In this document: piece after piece, positions 1-6,370 of the stretch
Numbering within the stretch: the first letter of the stretch is position 1
Layout of the letters: every line of letters starts with the position of its first letter
DNA from: JAXGQD01 sp964401615
GTDB lineage: Bacteria; Bacillota; Clostridia; Saccharofermentanales; Fastidiosipilaceae
DNA: 9,193 nucleotides
Assembly: GCA_964401615.1 (NCBI GenBank)
Contig: CAYNZF010000076.1
Span: 1 to 9,193, forward strand
Reading direction: 5' to 3'
Translations under genes and position numbers: made by a program
Notes under the pieces: generated by a model
Database searches by the model: none
What the model was told of the DNA's origin: nothing
Seen by the model: only the letters and a program-made list of their open reading frames with translations

Positions 1-19
1 GGCGCAACTCTCGCTTGTC

Positions 20-28
20 ATTATATCA
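20..28 (-). promoter_or_regulatory. Possible extended -10 promoter downstream of efp
   Basis: The minus strand reads TGA plus a perfect TATAAT, an extended -10 element, 14 bases beyond the efp stop. It points toward the left edge of the window. No matching -35 hexamer is present. It could start the next leftward gene, whose body is outside the window. Confidence 0.35.
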
Positions 29-41
29 GTTTACTCGCTTA

Positions 42-599
42 TTAGGCGCGTTCCATATAATCGCCGGATCGAGTGTCCACCCGCACGACTTCGCCTTCAT
101 TGACGAAGAGAGGAATCTTGATCACGGCTCCTGTTTCGAGGGTTGCGGTTTTCGTCGCGTTTTGGGCGGTGTCGCCTTTTACACCCGGTTCAGTGTAGGT
201 GATTTTCAACTCAACAAAGAGCGGTAACTCCACCGAAAAAACTTTACCCTTATAGGAAACTACTTTACAAACCATGTTCTCTTTAAGGAATTTGATGGCA
301 TCACCAATGATTTCGGCGCTGAACGGGACCTGCTCGTAGGTTTCGGTGTTCATAAAGTAGTGAAGATCGCCATCTTTGTAGAGATACTCCATGTCGCTGC
401 GTTCCAGACGTGCTTCCTGAAATTTTTCCGATGGGTTGAAAGTATGCTCGAGCACTTGGCCTGTGCGGACGTTTCTGTACTTTGTACGGACAAAAGCGGA
501 TCCTTTACCCGGTTTTACGTGCTGGAATTCGATGATCTGAAAGACATTGTCGTCCATTTCGAAAGTCACACCGTTTCTAAAATCACCTGCTGATATCAT
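42..599 (-). CDS. efp: Elongation factor P
   Basis: EF-P binds ribosomes stalled on consecutive prolines, between the P and E sites, and promotes peptide bond formation. The 185-residue product matches the usual family length. It begins MISAGDFRNG, and the domain I loop reads KPGKGSAF with Lys32 at the tip, the position that receives a post-translational modification in lysine-type EF-Ps. The C-terminal OB domain ends with the family signature TGAVIKIPLFVNEGE followed by VDTRSGDY (about residues 150-182). I chose the ATG at 599 because AGGAGG at 606-611 lies 6 bases upstream of it. The frame is open to a GTG at 620, but that extension runs through the Shine-Dalgarno site, and the ATG at 605 abuts it. 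Translation ends in tandem TAA TAA. The gene is the last of a minus-strand cluster, 135 bases after the M24 peptidase. No modifying enzyme (EpmA, EarP or YmfI type) is visible here. Identification is very secure. Confidence 0.97.
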   Translation of the reverse strand: MISAGDFRNGVTFEMDDNVFQIIEFQHVKPGKGSAFVRTKYRNVRTGQVLEHTFNPSEKFQEARLERSDMEYLYKDGDLHYFMNTETYEQVPFSAEIIGDAIKFLKENMVCKVVSYKGKVFSVELPLFVELKITYTEPGVKGDTAQNATKTATLETGAVIKIPLFVNEGEVVRVDTRSGDYMERA

Positions 600-605
600 G
601 TTCAT

Positions 606-611
606 CCTCCT
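606..611 (-). promoter_or_regulatory. Shine-Dalgarno site deciding the efp start
   Basis: The site is a perfect AGGAGG, 6 bases before the ATG at 599. A second in-frame ATG at 605 touches it directly and so cannot be the main start. This fixes the EF-P N-terminus as MISAGDF. Confidence 0.85.
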
Positions 612-635
612 AAGAATCACTAAACTAACTATACG

Positions 636-664
636 ATTCTATATTGTTTTAAGTCTCAATGCAA
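636..664 (-). promoter_or_regulatory. Possible efp-proximal promoter
   Basis: On the minus strand TTGCAT (659-664) is followed after 17 bases by TAGAAT (636-641), which matches the -10 consensus at 5 of 6 positions. The -35 matches only in TTG. Transcription would start near 629, giving a leader of about 30 bases to the efp ATG. The surrounding AT-rich 135-base gap after the peptidase gene is consistent with an internal promoter. An overlapping TTGAGA / TATAGT pair has better hexamers but a 20-base spacer. The call rests on sequence resemblance only. Confidence 0.35.
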
Positions 665-703
665 ATATATTGGCAAAGAGTAATCAGGTTATTATCCCGG
701 CTG

Positions 704-716
704 CTGACGATGTCAG
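704..716. repeat. Short inverted repeat in the peptidase-efp gap
   Basis: CTGAC and GTCAG form a perfect 5-base-pair inverted repeat around a 3-base loop, just downstream of the peptidase stop codon. No T-tract follows on the minus strand, so it is not an intrinsic terminator. It could be a weak transcript hairpin or a chance match. Confidence 0.25.
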
Positions 717-734
717 TCCCAGGTGGATTGATTT

Positions 735-1814
735 TCACAAAATGCTCAGATCCTTGGGACTTTGAGTCAGTATTTCAATGCCTCCATCTTTTACGATGAC
801 TGTATCTTCTATGCGCACCCCACCCAGACCGGGTATGTAAATACCGGGTTCGACGGTCATCATTACACCCGCCGGGATGATCGTTTCAGAAACTGAATTG
901 AGTCTGGGCTCTTCATGAATTTCCAATCCCAGACTGTGTCCCAGACCATGTCCGAAATAATCACCATAGCCGGCTTTGGAGATGACATCCGCAGCCACTT
1001 GGTGAGCCGCTTTACCGAGAATTCCGGCCTTCAGCATTTGTTCTGCCTGCTGCTGAGCCTCTAACACGATCCCGTAAATCTCAAGTAGTTTGGGATTGGC
1101 ACGGCCGATAAAAAACGTACGCGTAATGTCTGAACAATAGCCTTGATAAATCGCGCCGAAGTCCATGAGCAAAACATCACCGTCTGCGATGATTTTTTCT
1201 GAAGCGATACCGTGCGGCAAAGCGGAACGCTCGCCGGAGGCAACGATTGACGCAAAGGAAGGATTGTCAGCACCAAGCAGCTTCATCTGGTATTCCAGAA
1301 GAGCCGCCACCTCGGTTTCGCGCATCCCGGCCTTGATAGAAGGCAGCGTTTTGGCTAAAGCCTCATCCGCGATGCGGACAGCCTTTCTGATTTTGGACAG
1401 TTCACTTTCATCCTTTATCCAACGCAGTTTACTGAGTCTTTTGGACACCGCACTCAGGTTTTGCCAGGGCAAGGCCGCTTTGATTTCATGGTAGAGTGCC
1501 AGGGTGATCGTTTCATCTTCAAGTCCGATGTTCTGCAGCTGAAGCTGTTCAATTTTTTTACAGACCGCCAGGCACAAGCTGCTTTGTTCCTGAACGACCA
1601 GGCTGCCGGGGCACTGCGAACTGGCTTGAGTGGTATAACGTGAATCGACGAACAGAATCGATTGATCAAGCGTGATCAAGGCAAAAGAGGTCGATCCGGT
1701 AAAGCCGGTCAGGTAGTGGGTGTTTTCTCGCCCGTAGATAAGCAGCGCCTCCAGATTTTCTTCGCGGAGCAGCCGGCGAAGTATGTTCAGTCTTGTTTCA
1801 AGCATTGTTTTCAT
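735..1814 (-). CDS. M24-family metallopeptidase, Xaa-Pro aminopeptidase type (YqhT-like)
   Basis: The predicted cytosolic enzyme (359 residues, normal for the family) removes an N-terminal residue ahead of proline or cleaves Xaa-Pro dipeptides. An N-terminal creatinase-like domain (about 1-125) precedes a pita-bread catalytic domain. The five metal ligands of the M24 dinuclear site are all present: Asp218 (MDFG), Asp229 (SDITRT), His293 (GHGLGH), Glu322 (VEPGIY) and Glu336 (RIED). The substrate-binding histidines are His201 (LPHG) and His300 (EIHEEP). The ATG at 1814 has AAGGA 5 bases upstream; a second ATG at codon 4 is less well spaced. The gene follows yqeG by 27 bases, so the two are probably co-transcribed, and efp lies downstream, as in the yqhT-efp neighbourhood of Bacillus. 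The sequence does not separate aminopeptidase P from prolidase specificity; the 359-residue form with a shortened N-terminal domain is typical of Gram-positive YqhT/PepQ-like members. Confidence 0.92.
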   Translation of the reverse strand: MKTMLETRLNILRRLLREENLEALLIYGRENTHYLTGFTGSTSFALITLDQSILFVDSRYTTQASSQCPGSLVVQEQSSLCLAVCKKIEQLQLQNIGLEDETITLALYHEIKAALPWQNLSAVSKRLSKLRWIKDESELSKIRKAVRIADEALAKTLPSIKAGMRETEVAALLEYQMKLLGADNPSFASIVASGERSALPHGIASEKIIADGDVLLMDFGAIYQGYCSDITRTFFIGRANPKLLEIYGIVLEAQQQAEQMLKAGILGKAAHQVAADVISKAGYGDYFGHGLGHSLGLEIHEEPRLNSVSETIIPAGVMMTVEPGIYIPGLGGVRIEDTVIVKDGGIEILTQSPKDLSIL

Positions 1815-1841
1815 GATTTTCCTTTCCGGTGAATGTAAGAC

Positions 1842-2372
1842 TTACTTTTTATTGTTAACCGCGCTTTTTCGCAGGACGAAGCGTTCGCCAACGCGCTTTA
1901 AGCGGATATACCATGGTTCATGGGGCGAGACTGGCTTGACCAGTATACTTGTTATACCGGCATTTTTCCCTGCGCGGACATCCGTAAAAACTTGATCTCC
2001 AAGCATAAGAGCAGCGGTAAGCAGCTCCTTCTGATCGGCACAAGCTTCGATAAGTTTTCTAGGGCTGGGCTTTTTCGCATAACCATAGACAGGCAGATCC
2101 AAACCGGCCTTAAGTATAGCTGCTCGAAGTGCTTCCGCGCGCAGGGGTTTCGCATTACTGATGACGGCAACCTTAAAGCCGGCCGCTTGCATGCGTTCCA
2201 GTTCGCGCAAAGCAGCAGTATCAATTTCTTTAAGTCCGTGAATTTGGAGGGTATTGTCCACATCGACCAGCAAGAGGCGATAACCCTTGCTGAAAAAGCT
2301 TTGCCAGTCGAGACCGGCCACAGTTTCCACGAAATAATCAGGCACGAAATAATTATAAAGCCAGTTAGGCAA
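1842..2372 (-). CDS. yqeG: YqeG family HAD-type (subclass IIIA) phosphatase
   Basis: The protein has 176 residues and belongs to the HAD superfamily, whose members use an aspartate nucleophile with Mg2+. Motif I is DVDNTL (37-42), with Asp37 as nucleophile and Asp39 as acid/base. Motif II is ISNAKP (71-76). The motif III lysine lies in KKPSP (100-104), and motif IV is GDQVFTDV (125-132). The N-terminus PNWLYNYFVPDYF and the short cap-less architecture match YqeG proteins, which occur beside ribosome-biogenesis and aromatic amino acid genes in Bacillota. The physiological substrate is not established, as far as I know. The start is TTG at 2372: GGGGAGG lies 7 bases upstream, no in-frame ATG gives the conserved N-terminus, and the nearer ATG at 2379 is out of frame and stops after four codons. 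The gene is the first of a cluster with the M24 peptidase and efp. The basic tail (KRVGERFVLRKS) could contact RNA or the ribosome, which is inference. Confidence 0.9.
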   Translation of the reverse strand: MPNWLYNYFVPDYFVETVAGLDWQSFFSKGYRLLLVDVDNTLQIHGLKEIDTAALRELERMQAAGFKVAVISNAKPLRAEALRAAILKAGLDLPVYGYAKKPSPRKLIEACADQKELLTAALMLGDQVFTDVRAGKNAGITSILVKPVSPHEPWYIRLKRVGERFVLRKSAVNNKK

Positions 2373-2379
2373 AGTGCAT

Positions 2380-2386
2380 CCTCCCC
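2380..2386 (-). promoter_or_regulatory. Shine-Dalgarno site supporting the yqeG TTG start
   Basis: GGGGAGG on the minus strand lies 7 bases upstream of TTG at 2372. An ATG touches it directly but opens only a four-codon frame (Met-His-Phe-Ala-stop) that ends a few bases into yqeG. Confidence 0.75.
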
Positions 2387-2401
2387 TTGATTGCTACAAA
2401 C

Positions 2402-2410
2402 ATTTTACCA
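2402..2410 (-). promoter_or_regulatory. Extended -10 promoter for the yqeG cluster
   Basis: The minus strand reads TGG followed by TAAAAT, an extended -10 element with 5 of 6 matches to TATAAT. The nearest -35-like hexamer (TTGAAA) is 21 bases away, too far for a normal spacer, so the element would rely on the TGn contact. Predicted initiation near 2395 leaves a leader of about 20 bases that contains the Shine-Dalgarno site. Confidence 0.5.
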
Positions 2411-2589
2411 CAGCGGGATGAGTAGACTTTTCAAATTTCGTCAGATCACAAAAAAATTGCAATGGTTGATTGAATCGAGGGAGCGGCCAGCGAAACAGCT
2501 TTCATTTTGTCCAAAAAGTCATATAGCGGCCTCAGGCTTACATTCTGATTGTTGCATAATTAAGTTTTGACGGCAAAGGTCAATATTTC

Positions 2590-2618
2590 TTGAATTCCAG
2601 GCCGAGGTTGCATATAAT
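2590..2618 (+). promoter_or_regulatory. Sigma-A-type promoter of the aspartokinase gene
   Basis: TTGAAT (2590-2595) and a perfect TATAAT (2613-2618) are separated by exactly 17 bases. Transcription should begin near 2625, so the untranslated leader is only about 22 bases. This leaves no room for a lysine riboswitch or T-box. AGGAGG at 2631-2636 provides the ribosome site, 10 bases before the ATG. Confidence 0.75.
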
Positions 2619-2646
2619 GAGCGGGTTCACAGGAGGATCGTATTGA

Positions 2647-4002
2647 ATGAAGGTATGTAAATTCGGTGGGTCGTCCCTTGCTGACGCCAAACAAATCCGC
2701 AAGGTTTGTGACATTGTTCTTTCTGATAATGAAAGACGCATCGTGGTCGTTTCCGCACCCGGCAAGCGCCATCGCGAAGACATTAAAGTGACCGACTTGC
2801 TCATCTCGCTGGCCAACGCCGTTATTTCCGGTTATGACGGAGAACGGGAAAGACAGATCATCGCCGAACGTTTCGGTCAAATCGCCGACGATTTGGGAAT
2901 GGAAGAAGGTTTTTCCGCTTTTGTTGAAAGCGATCTCGCTCAAAGAATCAAAAAAAATAAAGACAACACGCGCGATTTAAGCGACGCACTCAAAGCCGCC
3001 GGAGAAGATCTCTGTGCGCAATTGGTCGCGACTTATCTGAAGAGCATCGGTGAGGAAGCCGTTTACATTTCCCCCGCCGAAGCCGGGCTGGTGTTGAGCA
3101 GCGAAAGCGGCCATGCACGGGTCCTCACTGAGTCCTATGACCGTATCAAAGATTGCTTCTCCAGCTATCAAGGCACGATAATTTTTCCCGGATTTTTCGG
3201 TGTAAGAACAGATGGTCGTATCCTGACTTTTTCACGCGGCGGCTCCGACATTACCGGGGCGATTTTAGCAAACGCGGTGGATGCCACGGTTTACGAAAAC
3301 TGGACTGATGTGGACAATGTCTATTCGGTCAATCCATCTATCGTAGAACGACCGGTAGCCATCAAGGAAATCAGCTATTCGGAAATGCGCGAGCTGGCAT
3401 ACGCCGGCTTCACTGTTTTGCATGAAGAAGCCCTTGCTCCGACCGCTCTCAAATCCATTCCGGTGAACATTCGTAACACGAATAATCCCCACGCGGATGG
3501 CACCAATATTCTCTTCAAGCGTAAGAATTACGAAAGTGTTGTGACCGGAATTGCCGGCAGTAAAGGCTTTACCATTTTGCACATGAGCAAGTATCTGATG
3601 AACCGGGAAGTCGGTTTTGCACTGAAAGTGCTGCAGATACTGGCTGATTTCAGCATCCCTTTCGAACATATGCCTTCAGGTATAGACTCGCTTTCAATTG
3701 TTTTGAAGAACGAGGTCTTCCCTGCCGAAAAAGAAAAACTGGTCATCAAGCGCTTGATTGACGAACTGCAGCTAGAAACCATCCATGTGGAACGCGACAT
3801 CGCCATCGTCATGATCGTGGGTGACGCGATGGCACAAACCGTCGGTGTGACGGCCAAGGCGACCGGTGCCCTCAGCCGCGCAGGTGTCAACCTGGAATTG
3901 ATCATTCAAGGTGCTTCGGAAATTTCGGTGATTTTCGGTATCAAGGAAAGCTTCTGCAATTACGCAATCAAAGAGCTGTACCGGGAATTTTTTCTCCGTT
4001 GA
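2647..4002 (+). CDS. Aspartate kinase (aspartokinase), monofunctional
   Basis: The enzyme phosphorylates L-aspartate with ATP to give 4-phospho-L-aspartate, the first step toward lysine, methionine, threonine and diaminopimelate. The product has 451 residues, the size of lysine-sensitive (LysC/AK III-like) aspartokinases. An amino-acid-kinase domain covers about 1-290: KFGGSS at 5-10 (the family usually has KFGGTS), SAPGKR at 36-41, the aspartate-binding RGGSDITGA at 197-205 and the nucleotide-binding WTDVDNVYSVNP at 219-230. Two ACT domains follow (about 305-375 and 385-450), the second ending in GASEISVIFGI, which matches the family effector-site motif. Feedback control by lysine, threonine or both is likely, but the effector cannot be read from sequence. 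The ATG at 2647 is preceded by AGGAGG. The gene is monocistronic, between its own promoter and a strong terminator, with no other aspartate-pathway gene nearby. Family identity is very secure; the symbol is withheld because the isozyme is not determined. Confidence 0.95.
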   Translation: MKVCKFGGSSLADAKQIRKVCDIVLSDNERRIVVVSAPGKRHREDIKVTDLLISLANAVISGYDGERERQIIAERFGQIADDLGMEEGFSAFVESDLAQRIKKNKDNTRDLSDALKAAGEDLCAQLVATYLKSIGEEAVYISPAEAGLVLSSESGHARVLTESYDRIKDCFSSYQGTIIFPGFFGVRTDGRILTFSRGGSDITGAILANAVDATVYENWTDVDNVYSVNPSIVERPVAIKEISYSEMRELAYAGFTVLHEEALAPTALKSIPVNIRNTNNPHADGTNILFKRKNYESVVTGIAGSKGFTILHMSKYLMNREVGFALKVLQILADFSIPFEHMPSGIDSLSIVLKNEVFPAEKEKLVIKRLIDELQLETIHVERDIAIVMIVGDAMAQTVGVTAKATGALSRAGVNLELIIQGASEISVIFGIKESFCNYAIKELYREFFLR

Positions 4003-4022
4003 GACACAGTACTTAGTATTAC

Positions 4023-4052
4023 AAAGCCTTCCGTTTCCGGAAGGCTTTTTTT
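4023..4052 (+). terminator. Intrinsic terminator after the aspartokinase gene
   Basis: A perfect 11-base-pair stem (AAAGCCTTCCG at 4023-4033 with its complement at 4038-4048) encloses a TTTC loop and runs into seven T residues (4046-4052). It starts 20 bases after the aspartokinase stop. The parC-like gene converges on it and ends at 4069. In the minus direction the hairpin is followed only by TTTGT, so any effect on the topoisomerase operon would be weaker. Confidence 0.92.
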
Positions 4053-4068
4053 ATCTCCAGCCTTGACT

Positions 4069-6306
4069 TCAGGCTTTATCCTCAGGCCAAAGGCTCTGCT
4101 GTCTGGCGGCCAGATCGTCCTCTTTCAGATAAAAGCCTCTGGCCGGCAGTTTACGGATCCGGTAGTATTCCGGATCATCAAGCTGCACCTGCGCGAGAGC
4201 TGCGAAGCGCACGATTTTTTGGTCCTTCTTCATACCAAGTACTTGAACACCCTGAGTGCTGCGGCTGCTCATGAGCGGTACCAGATTAATGTCAAAAAGG
4301 ATGAGTTTGTGGGCATCATTGAGCAGAAAATAATTCGGACTTTCCTCTGAGTATGTTTGCAGGGCCACGAGAGCAGATTTGGCGTTATAGGCGTTGAGCA
4401 ATTTGCGGCGGCGTGTTTTGGTGATGAAGTTGTCTACGGTAAAGCGAGCGACTTTACCATTTTCGAAAGAAGCAATCAAGGAGCCTCTGTAGTCCTGAGG
4501 TAAATACATAAAGACGACCGATTCACCATCTTCAAGATCCAGTAAATTCTGCCCATAACTGCCAAGGTCAGAAGGTTTTTGGTCAGGAATCTCATGGACA
4601 AATAATTTATAGGCATTGCAGCGGTTGGTAAAGAGAATGAGCTCTTGTTTGTTGCTGGCATCAAGGTCCTGCACGATGGCGTCGTCATCTTTGGTTTTAA
4701 GCTCACCTGCTGATCTGAGGCTGGTCAAGGCAAGTTTCTTGATGTAACCATGCGCCGTCAGGAAAAGCTTGAGATTGTAGTCGTCAATCATGTCGTCTTT
4801 CGTGATGGTTTCAATCTCGTCCTTGAGAATTATTTGAGTGCGGCGCTCCTGGCCATAAGTTTTGGCGATATCAGTCAGCTGTTCAGAAATCAGAGCATCG
4901 ATCTTTTCATTGTCGGCCAATAGTTCCTGGATGCTTTTGATCTCACTTTTTAACTTCTTGACGTCCGCTGTGCGCTGCAGGATGTATTGCCTGTTCAATT
5001 GGCGCAGTTTGATTTCAGCGACGTATTCAGCTTGGAGTGAATCGATGGAAAAACCACTCATGAGGTGAGGAATGACATCCGCCTCTTTTTCGGTTTTGCG
5101 AATAATCTCGATTGCCTTATCTATGTCGAGCAGGATTTTTTCCAGACCCTGGAGCAGGTGCAAGCGCTCCTGCTTTTTTTGTAAATCATAGGCCAGCCCT
5201 CTGCGCACACACTGGCGGCGAAAGGACAGCCACTCCGCGATGATCTGCTTGACCCCTAAAACACGGGGCGTTCCATTGATCAGCATATTGAAATTGCAGG
5301 AAAAGCTTTCTTCCAAACCGGTTTTTTGGGCAAAAAGACGCTGCATCAATTGGTCCGGATCCGTATTTTTCCGGAAATCAATGGTCAGTTTTAAGCCATT
5401 CAAATCGGTTTCATCGCGGACATCGATGACATCTTTGACTTTGTTGTTTTTCACCAGGCCTGAAATTCCGTCGATAATGGCTTCCACGGATGAAGAATAG
5501 GGAATTTCGTAAATTTCGATCAGATTATTGGCTTTGTCGACTTTATAGCGCGACCGCAGTTTAAATGAGCCACGTCCGCTTTTATAAATTCGGGCCATGT
5601 CGTCCATGTCATAAATCAGTTCACCGCCTCCGGAAAAATCCGGCGCCGGCATGTATTCCAAAATATCACAGCCGGGATCCTTAATATATGCTTTAGTCGC
5701 TTCGCAAACTTCCTGCAGGTTGAAAGAGCAGATATTGCTGGCCATGCCCACGGCAATGCCCTGATTGGAGTTGACCAGTACAGAGGGAAATCTGGCCGGC
5801 AGCAATAAGGGTTCTTTCATGGTCCCATCGTAGTTATCAATCATTTCCACAACATCTTTATCAATGTCGGTGAAAATATTTTCGCAGAATTTATCGAGCC
5901 TTGCTTCAGTGTAGCGCGGCGCTGCGTAGGCCATGTCGCGTGAATACTGCTTCCCGAAATTGCCTTTTGAGTCGATGTAAGCGTGCAAAAGAGCTGCATT
6001 GCCCCGGGTCAGCCTGACCATCGTCTCGTATATCGTCTGGTCACCATGTGGATTCAGCTTCATCGTCTGTCCTACGATGTTCGCCGATTTTGTTCTGGCA
6101 CCACCCAGCAGCCCCATTTTATACATGGTGTACAGCAGCTTGCGGTGGGCAGGTTTAAAGCCATCGATTTCGGGGATCGCGCGTGAAACAATGACGCTCA
6201 TCGCGTAAGGCATGTAGTTGGTCTCAAGCGTGTCAGTAATCGCTTGCTGCTGGATGTGTGCCACGTCCTGGACCGGAATCGGTATATCTATTTTCTTTTT
6301 AGCCAT
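4069..6306 (-). CDS. DNA topoisomerase IV / gyrase-like subunit A (divergent clostridial type)
   Basis: This is the DNA breakage-reunion subunit of a type IIA topoisomerase; it pairs with the ATPase subunit encoded just upstream. The N-terminus carries MSVIVSRAIPEIDGFKPAHR (36-55). The winged-helix catalytic motif is PRYTEARL, with Tyr132 as the nucleophile that links to DNA. IAVGMASNI (184-192) is the conserved tower-region motif. A helical section at about 370-490, including LQAEYVAEIKLRQLNRQYIL, forms the C-gate coiled coil. The C-terminal region (about 505-745) shows beta-pinwheel-like repeats, but I see no canonical GyrA box (QRRGGKG), which favours topoisomerase IV-like relaxation/decatenation over gyrase supercoiling. 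The segment equivalent to the quinolone-resistance region reads NPHGDQTIYE (85-94), with Gln90 at the Ser83 position and Glu94 at the Asp87 position of E. coli GyrA. The 745-residue length suits ParC. AAAGGA lies 6 bases before the ATG, and the gene follows its partner by 64 bases. The family is certain; the gyrase versus topoisomerase IV role is inferred. Confidence 0.9.
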   Translation of the reverse strand: MAKKKIDIPIPVQDVAHIQQQAITDTLETNYMPYAMSVIVSRAIPEIDGFKPAHRKLLYTMYKMGLLGGARTKSANIVGQTMKLNPHGDQTIYETMVRLTRGNAALLHAYIDSKGNFGKQYSRDMAYAAPRYTEARLDKFCENIFTDIDKDVVEMIDNYDGTMKEPLLLPARFPSVLVNSNQGIAVGMASNICSFNLQEVCEATKAYIKDPGCDILEYMPAPDFSGGGELIYDMDDMARIYKSGRGSFKLRSRYKVDKANNLIEIYEIPYSSSVEAIIDGISGLVKNNKVKDVIDVRDETDLNGLKLTIDFRKNTDPDQLMQRLFAQKTGLEESFSCNFNMLINGTPRVLGVKQIIAEWLSFRRQCVRRGLAYDLQKKQERLHLLQGLEKILLDIDKAIEIIRKTEKEADVIPHLMSGFSIDSLQAEYVAEIKLRQLNRQYILQRTADVKKLKSEIKSIQELLADNEKIDALISEQLTDIAKTYGQERRTQIILKDEIETITKDDMIDDYNLKLFLTAHGYIKKLALTSLRSAGELKTKDDDAIVQDLDASNKQELILFTNRCNAYKLFVHEIPDQKPSDLGSYGQNLLDLEDGESVVFMYLPQDYRGSLIASFENGKVARFTVDNFITKTRRRKLLNAYNAKSALVALQTYSEESPNYFLLNDAHKLILFDINLVPLMSSRSTQGVQVLGMKKDQKIVRFAALAQVQLDDPEYYRIRKLPARGFYLKEDDLAARQQSLWPEDKA

Positions 6307-6370
6307 ATGTTTTCCTTTAATAGCTCATGCCTTGATGCGGCGATTGAGCGGCTGACTTGCACAAGCTCAC

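Noticed and set aside
704..716. Intrinsic terminator between the peptidase gene and efp
   Set aside because: The hairpin has only five base pairs and no T-tract follows on the minus strand.
1920..2390. 156-codon plus-strand frame opposite yqeG
   Set aside because: YqeG has all four HAD motifs on the minus strand; the opposite frame has no recognisable features.
2977..3905. Several long minus-strand reading frames opposite the aspartokinase gene
   Set aside because: They are antisense shadows of a gene with clear kinase and ACT motifs, show no recognisable domains and lack ribosome sites.
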